From positions 37,502 to 101,501 of the forward strand of contig CAUEQD010000007.1 of assembly GCA_959019945.1 (NCBI GenBank): a stretch of DNA of 64,000 nt, read 5' to 3'. Of this stretch, positions 16,106-24,676 are shown one piece after another. The translations under genes and the position numbers were made by a program. The first letter of the stretch is position 1. Each line of letters begins with the position of its first letter. Below the pieces are notes generated by a model. That model did no database searches and was not told where the DNA came from. It saw nothing but the letters and a program-made list of their open reading frames with translations. The stretch is from an uncultured Collinsella sp. Lineage in GTDB: Bacteria; Actinomycetota; Coriobacteriia; Coriobacteriales; Coriobacteriaceae.

Positions 16106-16301
16106 TCCGATTGTCATATGCTCGTTGCCGAAACTTTTACTATGATAGTGGGCACTTGTGAACGTGTCAAAGCCAGGGCGGGCGGCATTGCGCCTCCTGC
16201 CTGCGTATTTGCGCCGATTGCCGCCGCAGACGCCGTGTTTTGCCCGCTGCGCGAAGGGCGGCGTAAACGGTTGCGATGAGAAACGGGAAGGGAAGGCTCG
16301 G

Positions 16302-17093
16302 ATGATTCATATCGTTGGCGCAGGCTCGGGCGCCGCCGACCTTATCACGCTGCGCGGGGCGCGCCTTCTGCGCGCGGCCGACGTGGTCGTTTGGGCGGGA
16401 AGCCTTGTGAACCCCGAGCTGCTCGCTGAGTGCAAGGAATCCTGCATCGTCTACGACAGCGCGCACATGACCTTGGAGGAAGTGCTCGACGTGATGTGCG
16501 CGGCAGATGCGCGGGGCGAGGAAGTGGTGCGCCTGCACACGGGCGACCCGTGCCTGTACGGCGCCATCCAGGAGCAGATGGACGCGCTCGACGCGCGCGG
16601 CGTGGACTACGAGGTGGTGCCCGGCGTGTCGAGCTTTTGCGGTGCCGCGGCGGCACTTCGCCAGGAATACACGCTGCCGGGAATCAGCCAGTCGGTCGTG
16701 ATCACGCGGCTTTCCGGACGCACCCCCATGCCCGCGGGCGAGGGCATGCGCATCATGGCGGAAAGCGGCTCGACTATGGTCATCTTCCTGAGCTCGGGTA
16801 TGCTTGCCGAGCTTTCCGCCGAGCTTTTGGCCGCGGGCCGCAACTCCGACGAGCCGGCGGCGCTCGTGTACAAGGCGACCTGGCCTGAGGAGCGCGTGGT
16901 GCGCTGCACAGTGGGCACGCTCGCCGATGCGGGCGCGCGAGAGGGCATCGACCGCACGGCGCTCGTGGTGGTGGGCCGCGTGCTCGGAGCTCGCGGCGGG
17001 CTTGCGCACGACGGCGCGCAAGCGGAGTCGTACGAGCGCAGCAAGCTTTACGACCCTTCGTTTGCCACGGGGTATCGGAAGGCGAGCAGCTAG
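16302..17093 (+). CDS. cbiF: Cobalt-precorrin-4 C11-methyltransferase
   Basis: CbiF adds the C11 methyl group from SAM in the anaerobic corrin pathway. The ATG follows GGGAAGGGAAGG by six to eight bases, giving 263 residues, the usual length. The tetrapyrrole methylase fold shows HIVGAGSGAADLITLRGARL at the N-terminus, the SAM loop GDPCLYG, and VPGVSSFCGAAAAL. It opens a run of seventeen genes that mostly overlap or touch, so it marks the start of the rightward cobalamin operon. CobM is the aerobic-pathway name for the same family, and CbiF is preferred because cbiD, cbiG and cbiK are present. Confidence 0.93.
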   Translation: MIHIVGAGSGAADLITLRGARLLRAADVVVWAGSLVNPELLAECKESCIVYDSAHMTLEEVLDVMCAADARGEEVVRLHTGDPCLYGAIQEQMDALDARGVDYEVVPGVSSFCGAAAALRQEYTLPGISQSVVITRLSGRTPMPAGEGMRIMAESGSTMVIFLSSGMLAELSAELLAAGRNSDEPAALVYKATWPEERVVRCTVGTLADAGAREGIDRTALVVVGRVLGARGGLAHDGAQAESYERSKLYDPSFATGYRKASS

Positions 17094-17094
17094 C

Positions 17095-18279
17095 GTGGCC
17101 TTCGAGCACTACATATATACCGGGACGACCCGCCTGCGCTGCGGCTATACCACGGGGAGCTGCGCCGCGCTCGCGGCGAAGGCGGCCTGCGAGATGCTCT
17201 TGTCACGAAAGCCCGTCGGCCGCGTGTCGATCGTCACCCCCGGCGGGCTGCCCGTCGAGACGGACGTGGTCGATGCATACATCGGCGAGGGGTGCGCCCA
17301 GTGCGCCGTGCGAAAGGATGCAGGCGACGACGCCGATGTGACCGACGGCGTGCTCGTGTACGCGCGCGTGGAACATGCGGGGTCGGGCACGGGTACTGCG
17401 GGCAGCAAGGACGTGCCCGCGCACGAATCGGAAGTTTCCGTCGATGGCGGCGTGGGCGTGGGGCGCGTGACGTTGCCCGGGCTCGAGCAGCCGGTGGGGG
17501 CGGCCGCCATCAACGCGACGCCGCGCGCGATGATTACTTCGGCGGTGCGTGAGGTGTGCGCCGCGCACGGCTTTTCTGGAAACATTGCTGTGACGATTTC
17601 GGTACCCGAGGGTGTGGCCCTTGCCGAAAAGACCTTCAACCCGCACCTGGGGATAGAGGACGGCATCTCCATCCTGGGAACGACGGGCATCGTCGAGCCG
17701 CGCAGCCTCGCTGCCTTGCGTGACAGCATCGAGCTCGAGATTCGGCAGCATGCGGCTATGGGGCGGCGCGGAGTCGTGCTCACGCCCGGCAACTACGGCG
17801 GGCAGTTCATCTCGGGGCATTTCCACCTAAACGGTGCGCCGGTGGTCTTCATCTCCAACTTTGTGGGCGATGCGATTGATTGCTGCGTTCGCGAGGGATT
17901 CACCAATGTCCTTCTTGTGGGACACATCGGCAAGCTGGTGAAGGTCGCTGGCGGCATCATGGACACCCATTCGCGTACCGCCGACTGCCGCGCGGAGATT
18001 CTGGCCGCCCACGCGGCCTTGGCCGGCGCGGGCGCGAAGACCGTGCGCGAGATCATGTCGTCGGTCACGACCGCGGCGGCGCTCGAGGTAATCGAGGCCG
18101 CCGGCGTGTGGGACGCTGCGCGCGCTTCGCTCGCTGCGGCAATCGAGGACAGGTTGCGCCGTCGCGCGGCGGGCGCATGCGACATCGCCGCGGTCGTGTT
18201 CGACGCCGAGCGCCGCGAGCTTTTCCGCACGTCGGGCGCCGATGCAGTCATCGGGGAATTGGGGGCGACCTATGAGTAA
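17095..18279 (+). CDS. cbiD: Cobalt-precorrin-5B C1-methyltransferase
   Basis: CbiD methylates C1 of the corrin ring and is diagnostic of the anaerobic, early-cobalt pathway. The start is the GTG one base after the cbiF stop, giving 394 residues, as usual for the family. Conserved features are RCGYTTGSCAALAAKAA near the N-terminus, IVTPGGLPVETDV, TFNPHLGIEDGISILGTTGI, and a glycine-rich LTPGNYGGQFI. The C-terminal 20 residues are variable. The end overlaps the start of the cbiL remnant by eight bases, which indicates translational coupling. Confidence 0.93.
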   Translation: MAFEHYIYTGTTRLRCGYTTGSCAALAAKAACEMLLSRKPVGRVSIVTPGGLPVETDVVDAYIGEGCAQCAVRKDAGDDADVTDGVLVYARVEHAGSGTGTAGSKDVPAHESEVSVDGGVGVGRVTLPGLEQPVGAAAINATPRAMITSAVREVCAAHGFSGNIAVTISVPEGVALAEKTFNPHLGIEDGISILGTTGIVEPRSLAALRDSIELEIRQHAAMGRRGVVLTPGNYGGQFISGHFHLNGAPVVFISNFVGDAIDCCVREGFTNVLLVGHIGKLVKVAGGIMDTHSRTADCRAEILAAHAALAGAGAKTVREIMSSVTTAAALEVIEAAGVWDAARASLAAAIEDRLRRRAAGACDIAAVVFDAERRELFRTSGADAVIGELGATYE

Positions 18280-18505
18280 AGGCGTGCTGTACGGGGTAGG
18301 CCGCGCAATCGGCTGGCCGGGGACGAAGGTGGTCATGAAGGCGCGCCGCTCGCTTGCGGACATGAAGCGCATCCTTCGCGAGGAGGGCGCCTTCGACGGT
18401 GCCGAGCTCGTAGAGGACTGTGGGCTTCCGGGCGAGCGCGTGTACCGCTCGCTCGACGATGTGCCCGATCGGGGCAGCTACTTCTCGACGATGGTGGTGC
18501 GCTAG
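18272..18505 (+). pseudogene. cbiL: Internally deleted cobalt-precorrin-2 C20-methyltransferase
   Basis: Intact CbiL/CobI has about 230 residues and carries out the C20 methylation that follows cobalt insertion. Here only 77 codons remain, in frame from the ATG that overlaps cbiD to a stop touching cbiG. The first ten codons (MSKGVLYGVG) match the CbiL N-terminus. The text then jumps to the C-terminal third (WPGTKVVMKARRSL, GLPGERVYRSL, YFSTMVV). About 150 codons, including the SAM loop and active-site core, are missing. The deletion kept the frame and the overlaps, so neighbouring genes are still translated. The product should be inactive. Identification of the N-terminal ten codons is short evidence, while the C-terminal match is firmer. 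Confidence 0.72.
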
Positions 18506-19639
18506 ATGAGGGTTTCCTGCATAGCGTTCACTGAGAGGGGGTATGCGTTGGCGGAGCGCACCGCACGCGCGCTTTCCGATTGCGCGCAGACAGGTGAAGA
18601 TGACCCTGGCTGGGACGTTTCCGTTTCGCGCGGGTTCGGCGAGGGGAAGGTCGACCTGCGCGCATGGACGGCGCTCGCGTGGGAAGCGTCGGACGCGCTT
18701 CTGTTCGTGGGCGCGGCGGGCATCGCCGTGCGGGCGATCGCGCCGCATGTCGCCTCGAAGGCAAACGATCCCGCGGTTGTGGCGATCGACGAGGCGGGGC
18801 GCTTTGCCGTCCCGCTTTTGTCGGGGCATTTGGGCGGTGCGAACGAGCTTGCGCAAACTGTGGCACGCGCGGCAGGGGCCATCCCCGTCATCACCACGGC
18901 GACCGACGTCCGCGGCGTGTGGGCGGTGGATACGTGGGCGCGCTGTGCGGGGCTCCCCGTTTCGAATCCCGAGGCCATCAAGCGAGTGTCGGCGCGGCTG
19001 CTTTCTGGCGGGCGCGTGGCGCTCTATTCCGACATGCCGATTTCGGGACAACCGCCTGAGGGAGTTGACATTGCGTCCGACCGCGCTCGGGCCGATATCG
19101 TCGTGTCGCCGTTTGCTGGCGCGAATGAAGGTGCGTCCGTTCGCGTGGCGGAGACAACGGGCAAGGTCGTGCCCGCCGGTGAGACGGGGAAGCCGGCGGG
19201 CGTGCGGGCGCAGGCGCCTGCGCCCGAGCCGCTTCGCCTTGTCGTGCCCTGCATCGTTGCGGGCATAGGGTGCCGTCGCGGTGCGTGCGCCGAAGCGATC
19301 GAGGAGGCGTTTCTTCTCGCGTGCGGGCAGGCGGGTATCTCGCCTTCGGCCGTGCGCAAGGCGGCGACGATTGACGTGAAGGCGCACGAGGAGGGTCTGC
19401 TCGCCTTCTGCCGCGCGCGCAATAATCCGCTTGCGACGTATTCCGCAGATGAGTTGTCGCAAGTCGAAGGCAGCGTTTCGCCATCTGATTTCGTGCGCGC
19501 GACGGTGGGGGTTGACAACGTGTGCGAGCGCGCGGCGCTCGCGGACGGGGGCAAACTTATCTTCCCGAAGCTCGCTCATGGCGGCGTGACCGTCGCGTTT
19601 TCCAAAGTATCTATCGAACTTTCGTTTAAGGAGCGGTGA
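18506..19639 (+). CDS. cbiG: Cobalt-precorrin-5A hydrolase
   Basis: CbiG opens the delta-lactone of cobalt-precorrin-5A and releases acetaldehyde, a step specific to the anaerobic pathway. The ATG directly follows the stop of the cbiL remnant (TAGATG). The 377-residue protein has the central LFVGAAGIAVRAIAPHVASK, then VVAIDEAGRFAVPLLSGHLG and GGANELA typical of CbiG. The C-terminal CobE-like domain has VAGIGCRRGACAEAIEEAF and a FSKVSIELSF end. Residues about 225-250 form a Pro/Ala-rich linker. The stop overlaps the cbiH start by one base (TGATG). Confidence 0.92.
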   Translation: MRVSCIAFTERGYALAERTARALSDCAQTGEDDPGWDVSVSRGFGEGKVDLRAWTALAWEASDALLFVGAAGIAVRAIAPHVASKANDPAVVAIDEAGRFAVPLLSGHLGGANELAQTVARAAGAIPVITTATDVRGVWAVDTWARCAGLPVSNPEAIKRVSARLLSGGRVALYSDMPISGQPPEGVDIASDRARADIVVSPFAGANEGASVRVAETTGKVVPAGETGKPAGVRAQAPAPEPLRLVVPCIVAGIGCRRGACAEAIEEAFLLACGQAGISPSAVRKAATIDVKAHEEGLLAFCRARNNPLATYSADELSQVEGSVSPSDFVRATVGVDNVCERAALADGGKLIFPKLAHGGVTVAFSKVSIELSFKER

Positions 19640-20382
19640 TGGGAAAGCTCTTCGTGGTGGGGATCGGCCCGGGCGGCCCCGACGGCATGACGATTGCGGC
19701 TCGGCGCGCGCTCGAGGCGGCCGACATCGTTGTTGGGTACACGAAATACGTGGAGCTCGCGCTCGCCGCCGTGCCCGACGCGGCGCATCTCGCGACGCCG
19801 ATGATGCACGAGGTCGAACGATGCCGCCTGGCGCTTTCGCGCGCGCAGAGCGGAGAAGCCGTGGCGCTCGTGTGCAGCGGTGACGCGGGCGTGTACGGCA
19901 TGGCGAGCCCCGTGCTGGAGCTTGCGGAGGACTACCCCGATGTAGACGTGGAAGTTATCGCCGGGGCCACCGCGGCTCAGAGCGGGTCGGCGGTGCTCGG
20001 CGCCCCGCTTGCCCACGACTTCGCGGTCGTGTCGCTCTCCGACCTGCTCACGCCATGGGAGGTCATCGAGCGCAGGCTCGCCGCCGTGGCGAGCGCCGAC
20101 TTCTGCATCTGTTTGTACAACCCGCGCAGCAGAAAGCGCGCCGACAGGCTCTCACGCGCGGCGAAGATTATGCTCGAATGGAAGGCCCCCGACACGCTCT
20201 GCGGCTGGGTACGCAACATCGGGCGCGAGGGGCAGCAGTCGGGCATGTGTAGGCTCTCTGAGCTGGGGGAGATCGACGCCGACATGTTCACCACCGTGTT
20301 CGTCGGCAACGCGAACACGAAGCTCGTAGGCGGCCGTATGGTCACGCCGCGCGGGTATCGGGAGATTCCATGCGAAAGGTAA
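19639..20382 (+). CDS. cbiH: Cobalt-precorrin-3 C17-methyltransferase
   Basis: CbiH methylates C17 and contracts the ring. The ATG overlaps the cbiG stop by one base and follows AAGGAG (19628-19633). It has 247 residues, the normal size. Motifs of the tetrapyrrole methylase fold are VVGIGPGGPDGMTIAARRAL, VCSGDAGVYGMASPV, VIAGATAAQSGSAVLGAPL, and LYNPRSRKRADRL, the last being typical of CobJ/CbiH. It overlaps the following cbiET gene by 13 bases. Confidence 0.93.
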   Translation: MGKLFVVGIGPGGPDGMTIAARRALEAADIVVGYTKYVELALAAVPDAAHLATPMMHEVERCRLALSRAQSGEAVALVCSGDAGVYGMASPVLELAEDYPDVDVEVIAGATAAQSGSAVLGAPLAHDFAVVSLSDLLTPWEVIERRLAAVASADFCICLYNPRSRKRADRLSRAAKIMLEWKAPDTLCGWVRNIGREGQQSGMCRLSELGEIDADMFTTVFVGNANTKLVGGRMVTPRGYREIPCER

Positions 20383-21617
20383 CGATCATCGGGGCGGGGC
20401 CCGGAAACCCCGACTTGCTCTCGCGCGCGGCGCTCGACGCTATCGACTTCGCCGACGTGGTCATCGGCGCTCATCGCGCGCTTGCCGGCATCGACGTGCC
20501 GCCCGACGTGGTGAGATGCGAGCTTGTGAAGACGGCGGACATCGTCGCCGCGCTCACCGATGCGGCGTCGTGGCGGCGCGCCGTGGTCGTGATGACGGGC
20601 GATGTGGGGCTGTTCAGCGGCGCGCGCCGCCTGGTGGAGGCGCTCTCCGGCGACGCGCAGGTGGACGTGCGCGTCGTTCCCGGCATAAGCTCAGCGTCTT
20701 ATCTCGCCGCGCGCCTCGCGCGTCCATGGCAGGATTGGCGCTTCGCGAGCGCTCACGGCGTGGCGTGCGACATCGTGGCCGAGGCCGAGCGCGCAGGTGA
20801 GCTCTTTCTCGTCACGTCGGGCGGGGAAGACCCCTCGCGGCTTTCGGGCGAGCTTGTGCAGGCGGGCTTCGGGGATGCGCGCGTGACGGTGGCCGAGCGC
20901 CTGTCGTACCCCGACGAGCGCATCACCTGCGCGACCGCAAGTGAAATCGCAGGTCAGACGTTCGACGACTTGAACGTGATGCTTATCGAGTTCGCATCCC
21001 GCGCCGCGAGTTCCCGCTGGCCGTACGCTTCCTCGGGCATTCCCGACGAGCTCTTCATCCGCGGCGACGTTCCCATGACCAAGCAGGAGGTGCGCGCAGT
21101 CGCGCTCGCGAAGCTGCGCCTTACCGCTACCGACACCGTGTGGGACGTCGGAGCCGGCACGGGGAGCGTGTCGATCGAGGCGGCGCTCGTCGCGCGAGCG
21201 GGGTCGGTATGGGCGGTCGAGCGCAACGCGGCCGGCGTGCGGCTCATCCGAGAGAACGCGGATGCATTCGGGTGCGGCAACGTGCATGCGGTCCCCGGTG
21301 TCGCCCCCGAAGCGCTCGCGAAACTGCCCGTTCCCGACGCTGTGTTCGTCGGCGGGAGCGCGGGCGAGCTTCCCTCCATCGTGGAGGCAGCGCTCGAGAA
21401 GAACTCGCAGGTTCGCCTGTGCGTGCCATGCGTCACCGTTGAGACGCTCACCGAGGCGTGCGCGCTCCTCTCGGGTTCGCGCTTTAAGGGGTTCGAGGCG
21501 TGCCAGGTGTCGGCCGCCCGCGCCGAGGCTGTAGGCTCGCACCATCTTATGAAGGCGCAAAACCCCGTGTTCCTCGTCAGCGCGCGTGGTGCAGGTGGGG
21601 AAGGCGGCGCCCGGTGA
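20370..21617 (+). CDS. cbiET: Cobalt-precorrin-6B C5,C15-methyltransferase / C12-decarboxylase (CbiE-CbiT fusion)
   Basis: This bifunctional enzyme methylates C5 and C15 and removes the C12 acetate carboxyl. The 415 residues match the fused form, which is called CobL in the aerobic pathway. Residues about 1-210 are the CbiE methylase domain (VTIIGAGPGNPDLLSRAAL, VVMTGDVGLFSGARRL, VPGISSASYLAARL). From about residue 225 the CbiT domain begins with IPDELFIRGDVPMTKQEVRA. Its Rossmann SAM site is TVWDVGAGTGSVSIEAAL. The end overlaps the cbiA start by four bases (GTGA). Confidence 0.93.
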   Translation: MRKVTIIGAGPGNPDLLSRAALDAIDFADVVIGAHRALAGIDVPPDVVRCELVKTADIVAALTDAASWRRAVVVMTGDVGLFSGARRLVEALSGDAQVDVRVVPGISSASYLAARLARPWQDWRFASAHGVACDIVAEAERAGELFLVTSGGEDPSRLSGELVQAGFGDARVTVAERLSYPDERITCATASEIAGQTFDDLNVMLIEFASRAASSRWPYASSGIPDELFIRGDVPMTKQEVRAVALAKLRLTATDTVWDVGAGTGSVSIEAALVARAGSVWAVERNAAGVRLIRENADAFGCGNVHAVPGVAPEALAKLPVPDAVFVGGSAGELPSIVEAALEKNSQVRLCVPCVTVETLTEACALLSGSRFKGFEACQVSAARAEAVGSHHLMKAQNPVFLVSARGAGGEGGAR

Positions 21618-22996
21618 GCACGTCCATCCCGCGCTTCATGGTCGCTGCGCCCTCGAGTGGGAGCGGCAAGACGGTCGTAACGTGCGCGCTCCTGCGCGCG
21701 TTCGCGCGCCGCGGCCTTGCATGCGCGGCCTTCAAATGCGGCCCCGACTACATTGACCCGCTCTTTCATCGCCGCGTCGTGGGTGCGCGCTCGGGCAACT
21801 TAGACGGCTTCTTCACCGACGCCCCGACGCTGCGCGCCCTGCTCGCACGCGGCGCCGCGGGCGCGGATGTCGCGGTGCTCGAGGGGGTCATGGGCTTCTA
21901 CGACGGCATGGCGCCCGGCGTGGCCGACGCGAGCAGCTACCAGGTTGCGCGCGACACGGAAACGCCGGTCGTTTTAGTGGTGAACGGGCGCGGGGCGTCT
22001 TTATCGCTCGCCGCCGTAATCCGCGGCATCGCCGAGTTCCTGCCTTGTGCGAACGTGCGCGGCGTCGTGCTGAACAAGACGAGCGCCGCTGCCTGCGCCT
22101 ACGCGGCGCCTGCGATCGAGAAGCACACGGGCGTCGCGGTTTTGGGTAATATTCCCGCCGACGAGGCGTTCTCGCTCGAAAGCCGGCATCTGGGGCTTGT
22201 GACCGCCGACGAAGTCAAGCAGCTCTCCGCGCGCATCGACAAGATGGCCGAGCTGGTGGAAAAGAGCGTCAACGTCGACCGCTTGCTTGAAATAGCGGCG
22301 ACGGCACCCGATATCTGCGAGGAACCTTATCGGTTGGAGCCGATCGCGGGAGCGCGGCCCATCGTCGCCGTCGCGCGTGACGAGGCGTTCTCGTTTTACT
22401 ACGAGGAGAACCTGCGCGCGCTCGAGGACCTGGGTTGCGAGCTGGCCTTTTTCAGCCCCCTGTGTGATAGCGAGTTGCCCCGGGGGACAAGCGCCCTCTA
22501 TCTGGGGGGCGGCTACCCGGAGCTCCATGCGCGGCAGCTCTCCGAGAACGCGCCGATGCGCGAGGCGGTGCGGCGCGCGGTGGAATCTGGCATGCCGACG
22601 GTCGCCGAATGCGGTGGGTTTCTGTATCTGCAGCGCGAAATCGCCGATAGCGAGGGGCGGCGCTGGCCTGTTGCGGGCGCCCTTGAGGGCGTAAGCGAGA
22701 ACGGGGGAAGGCTGTCCCATTTCGGGTACGTGGAGCTCACTTCTCAACGCGACGGGCTCTACGGGCCGCGCGGCACACGCATCCGCGCGCACGAGTTCCA
22801 CTACTGGCAGTCCACCTGCCCGGGCGGCGACTTCTGGGCGCAGAAGCCCCGGCGCGACAAGGGCTGGCCGTGCATGACGACCACCCCGTCCCTGGTTGCG
22901 GGCTTCCCGCATGTGTACTATCCTGCGAACCCCGACGTTGCGCGCGCGTTCGCGTCTGCCGCAGCGTCGTTCGCAGAGAGGAGACGGCATGGCTGA
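21614..22996 (+). CDS. cbiA: Cobyrinate a,c-diamide synthase
   Basis: CbiA amidates the a and c side chains of the corrin ring using glutamine and ATP. The start is a GTG overlapping the previous stop. The 460-residue protein has an N-terminal dethiobiotin-synthetase-like P-loop domain (MVAAPSSGSGKTVVTCAL, FKCGPDYIDPLFH, EGVMGFYDG). The C-terminal class I glutamine amidotransferase domain has the nucleophile cysteine in VAECGGFLYLQ, with LYLGGGYPELHA before it. Length and motifs match the family. The stop lies inside the cobT start region. Confidence 0.94.
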   Translation: MSTSIPRFMVAAPSSGSGKTVVTCALLRAFARRGLACAAFKCGPDYIDPLFHRRVVGARSGNLDGFFTDAPTLRALLARGAAGADVAVLEGVMGFYDGMAPGVADASSYQVARDTETPVVLVVNGRGASLSLAAVIRGIAEFLPCANVRGVVLNKTSAAACAYAAPAIEKHTGVAVLGNIPADEAFSLESRHLGLVTADEVKQLSARIDKMAELVEKSVNVDRLLEIAATAPDICEEPYRLEPIAGARPIVAVARDEAFSFYYEENLRALEDLGCELAFFSPLCDSELPRGTSALYLGGGYPELHARQLSENAPMREAVRRAVESGMPTVAECGGFLYLQREIADSEGRRWPVAGALEGVSENGGRLSHFGYVELTSQRDGLYGPRGTRIRAHEFHYWQSTCPGGDFWAQKPRRDKGWPCMTTTPSLVAGFPHVYYPANPDVARAFASAAASFAERRRHG

Positions 22997-24131
22997 AGCA
23001 ACCGAAACCGCGCTTGCCTGCATCCGCGAGGAAGTCGAGCGCGCGTTCTCGTCGGCGCCGGGCGCCGTGCTCGAAGCCGCGCTCTCCCGGATTGCGCCCG
23101 CAGACGAGTGCGCCCGCGCCGCCGCGTACGCCGCGTGGGACTCCATCGCGCACCCCTTGGGGGGATTGGGCGACTTTGAAGACGCCGTCGCGTGTATCGC
23201 CGCAGCTCAGGGGAGCGCCGAGGTGGTCGAGTTTCCCCGTGCGCTCGCGGTATTCTTCTCCGACAACGGGGTCGTTGCCGAAGGCGTGTCGCAAAGCGGG
23301 CAAGACGTGACGCGAGTCGTCGCGCGCAACATGTGCGAGGGGGCCACGAGCGCCTGCCGCATGGCGGCGTTCGCGGGTGCCGAGGTCGTGCCCGTCGACG
23401 TGGGTATGGCCTGGGGCATAGAAGACGCGCGCATGGTGCGCGCGAACGTGCGGCGGGGGAGCGGCAACATCGCGTACGGCCCCGCTATGTCTCGCGATGG
23501 GGCCGTGCGCGCGATCGAGGTCGGAATCGCCGTCGCGTGCGGGCTTGCCCGCGCCGGCGTGCGCCTTCTCGCCGCGGGCGAGATGGGCATCGGCAACACG
23601 ACCACCTCGGCGGCGGTGGCCGCAGTGCTCCTCCGGACGGACGCGCGGAGTCTCGTCGGGCGCGGCGCGGGGCTCTCGGACGCCTCGCTCGCGCGCAAGC
23701 GCGACGTGGTCGAGCGCGCTATCGACGCGAACTCGCCCGATCCCGCCGACCCGATCGACGTGCTCTCGAAGGTGGGCGGCTTCGACATCGCGGCGATGTG
23801 CGGTTTCTACCTGGGGGCCGCGGCCTCGAAGGCGCCGGCGCTCCTCGACGGGGTCATATCCTGCACGGCGGCCCTGTGCGCGGCGCGCCTGTGCCCCAAC
23901 GCCTTGGGTTACCTCGTGGGCACCCACACATCATGCGAACCCGCAAGCCAGGAGCTCCTTCGCGAGCTCGGCATAAAGGCACCCCTCGACGCAGGCATGC
24001 ACTTGGGCGAGGGCGCGGGCGCCATGGCGTATCTGCCCCTTCTGGATTCGGCGCTGCGCGTGTACCGGGATGGGAAGACGTTCACGGCGACTGGCATGGC
24101 TGCTTACGAGCATTTCGAGGCCGGGAAATGA
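22989..24131 (+). CDS. cobT: Nicotinate-nucleotide:dimethylbenzimidazole phosphoribosyltransferase
   Basis: CobT activates the lower-ligand base to its alpha-ribotide. The ATG at 22989 follows an AGAGAGGAG site, giving 380 residues. The glycine-rich LLAAGEMGIGNTTTSAAVAA and the catalytic glutamate in MHLGEGAGAMAYLPLLDSA are family hallmarks, and FFSDNGVVAEGVSQSGQDVT marks the N-terminal half. It overlaps cbiA by eight bases and cobU by four (ATGA). No genes for making dimethylbenzimidazole were seen in the window, so the base is presumably scavenged or a different base is used. Confidence 0.93.
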   Translation: MAEATETALACIREEVERAFSSAPGAVLEAALSRIAPADECARAAAYAAWDSIAHPLGGLGDFEDAVACIAAAQGSAEVVEFPRALAVFFSDNGVVAEGVSQSGQDVTRVVARNMCEGATSACRMAAFAGAEVVPVDVGMAWGIEDARMVRANVRRGSGNIAYGPAMSRDGAVRAIEVGIAVACGLARAGVRLLAAGEMGIGNTTTSAAVAAVLLRTDARSLVGRGAGLSDASLARKRDVVERAIDANSPDPADPIDVLSKVGGFDIAAMCGFYLGAAASKAPALLDGVISCTAALCAARLCPNALGYLVGTHTSCEPASQELLRELGIKAPLDAGMHLGEGAGAMAYLPLLDSALRVYRDGKTFTATGMAAYEHFEAGK

Positions 24132-24676
24132 CGGTAACGCTCGTCATCGGCGCCGCCGCGAGCGGCAAGAGCGCCTACGCCGAGTCCCTGTGCCTCGGGC
24201 ACGACGGACCCCGCGTGTACCTGGCAACGATGGAGCCCTTCGGGGAAGAGGGCGCCCGCCGCATCGCGCGCCATCGGGCGCTGCGCGAGGGCAAGGGGTT
24301 TTCCACCCTCGAGCGCACGCGTGACGTGGGCGCCGCAGTGTCCGGGCTTCCGCGCGGCTGCACGCTTCTTTTGGAGGACGTGGGCAACCTGGTTGCGAAC
24401 GAGCTTTTCGCGGAAGGCGGCTTGTCCCCACGTGACCCCGACGCTGCGGCGCGCGAGGTGCTCGGAGGCATCGAACGGCTCGCTCAGGCCGCTGCGTATA
24501 CGGTGGTGGTCTCCGTCGACGTGTTCGCCGATGGGATGCGCTACGATGAGGGGACCGAGGCATGGAGGCGCGCGCTTGCGCGCGTGAACGCGGGCGTGGC
24601 GGCGCTGGCCGACCGCGCAGTCGAAGTGGTGTGCGGGATTCCCGTGTGGATGAAAGGCGAAGGGCCTACAAGGTGA
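24128..24676 (+). CDS. cobU: Adenosylcobinamide kinase / guanylyltransferase
   Basis: CobU phosphorylates adenosylcobinamide and attaches GMP in assembly of the nucleotide loop, and it also works in cobinamide salvage. It has 182 residues, the usual size. The P-loop is VIGAAASGKSAYAE. The guanylylated histidine would lie in ARRIARHRALREGKGFSTLE. The end is VVCGIPVWMKGEG, the usual CobU C-terminus. It overlaps cobT and cobS by four bases each. A second, shorter CobU-like domain occurs fused to CobC two genes downstream. Confidence 0.92.
   Translation: MTVTLVIGAAASGKSAYAESLCLGHDGPRVYLATMEPFGEEGARRIARHRALREGKGFSTLERTRDVGAAVSGLPRGCTLLLEDVGNLVANELFAEGGLSPRDPDAAAREVLGGIERLAQAAAYTVVVSVDVFADGMRYDEGTEAWRRALARVNAGVAALADRAVEVVCGIPVWMKGEGPTR

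Larger units (their letters stand above)
15844..16301. other. Divergent intergenic region of the cobalamin island
   Basis: This 458-base region separates the leftward cbiK operon from the rightward cbiF operon. The left two thirds hold a cobalamin riboswitch on the minus strand and its expression platform. The rest (about 16110-16301) must hold promoters for both directions. TATGAT at 16140-16145 is a possible plus-strand -10 without a clear -35. I see no riboswitch on the plus strand. Confidence 0.55.

Noticed and set aside
16110..16301. Upstream extension of cbiF starting at 16158
   Set aside because: The added 48 residues are Arg/Pro/Ala-rich with no family match, while the ATG at 16302 has a good ribosome site and begins exactly at the family N-terminus.
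20370..20382. Frameshift between cbiH and cbiET
   Set aside because: The 13-base overlap has a normal cbiH end and an intact cbiE start, in keeping with the overlaps along the operon.
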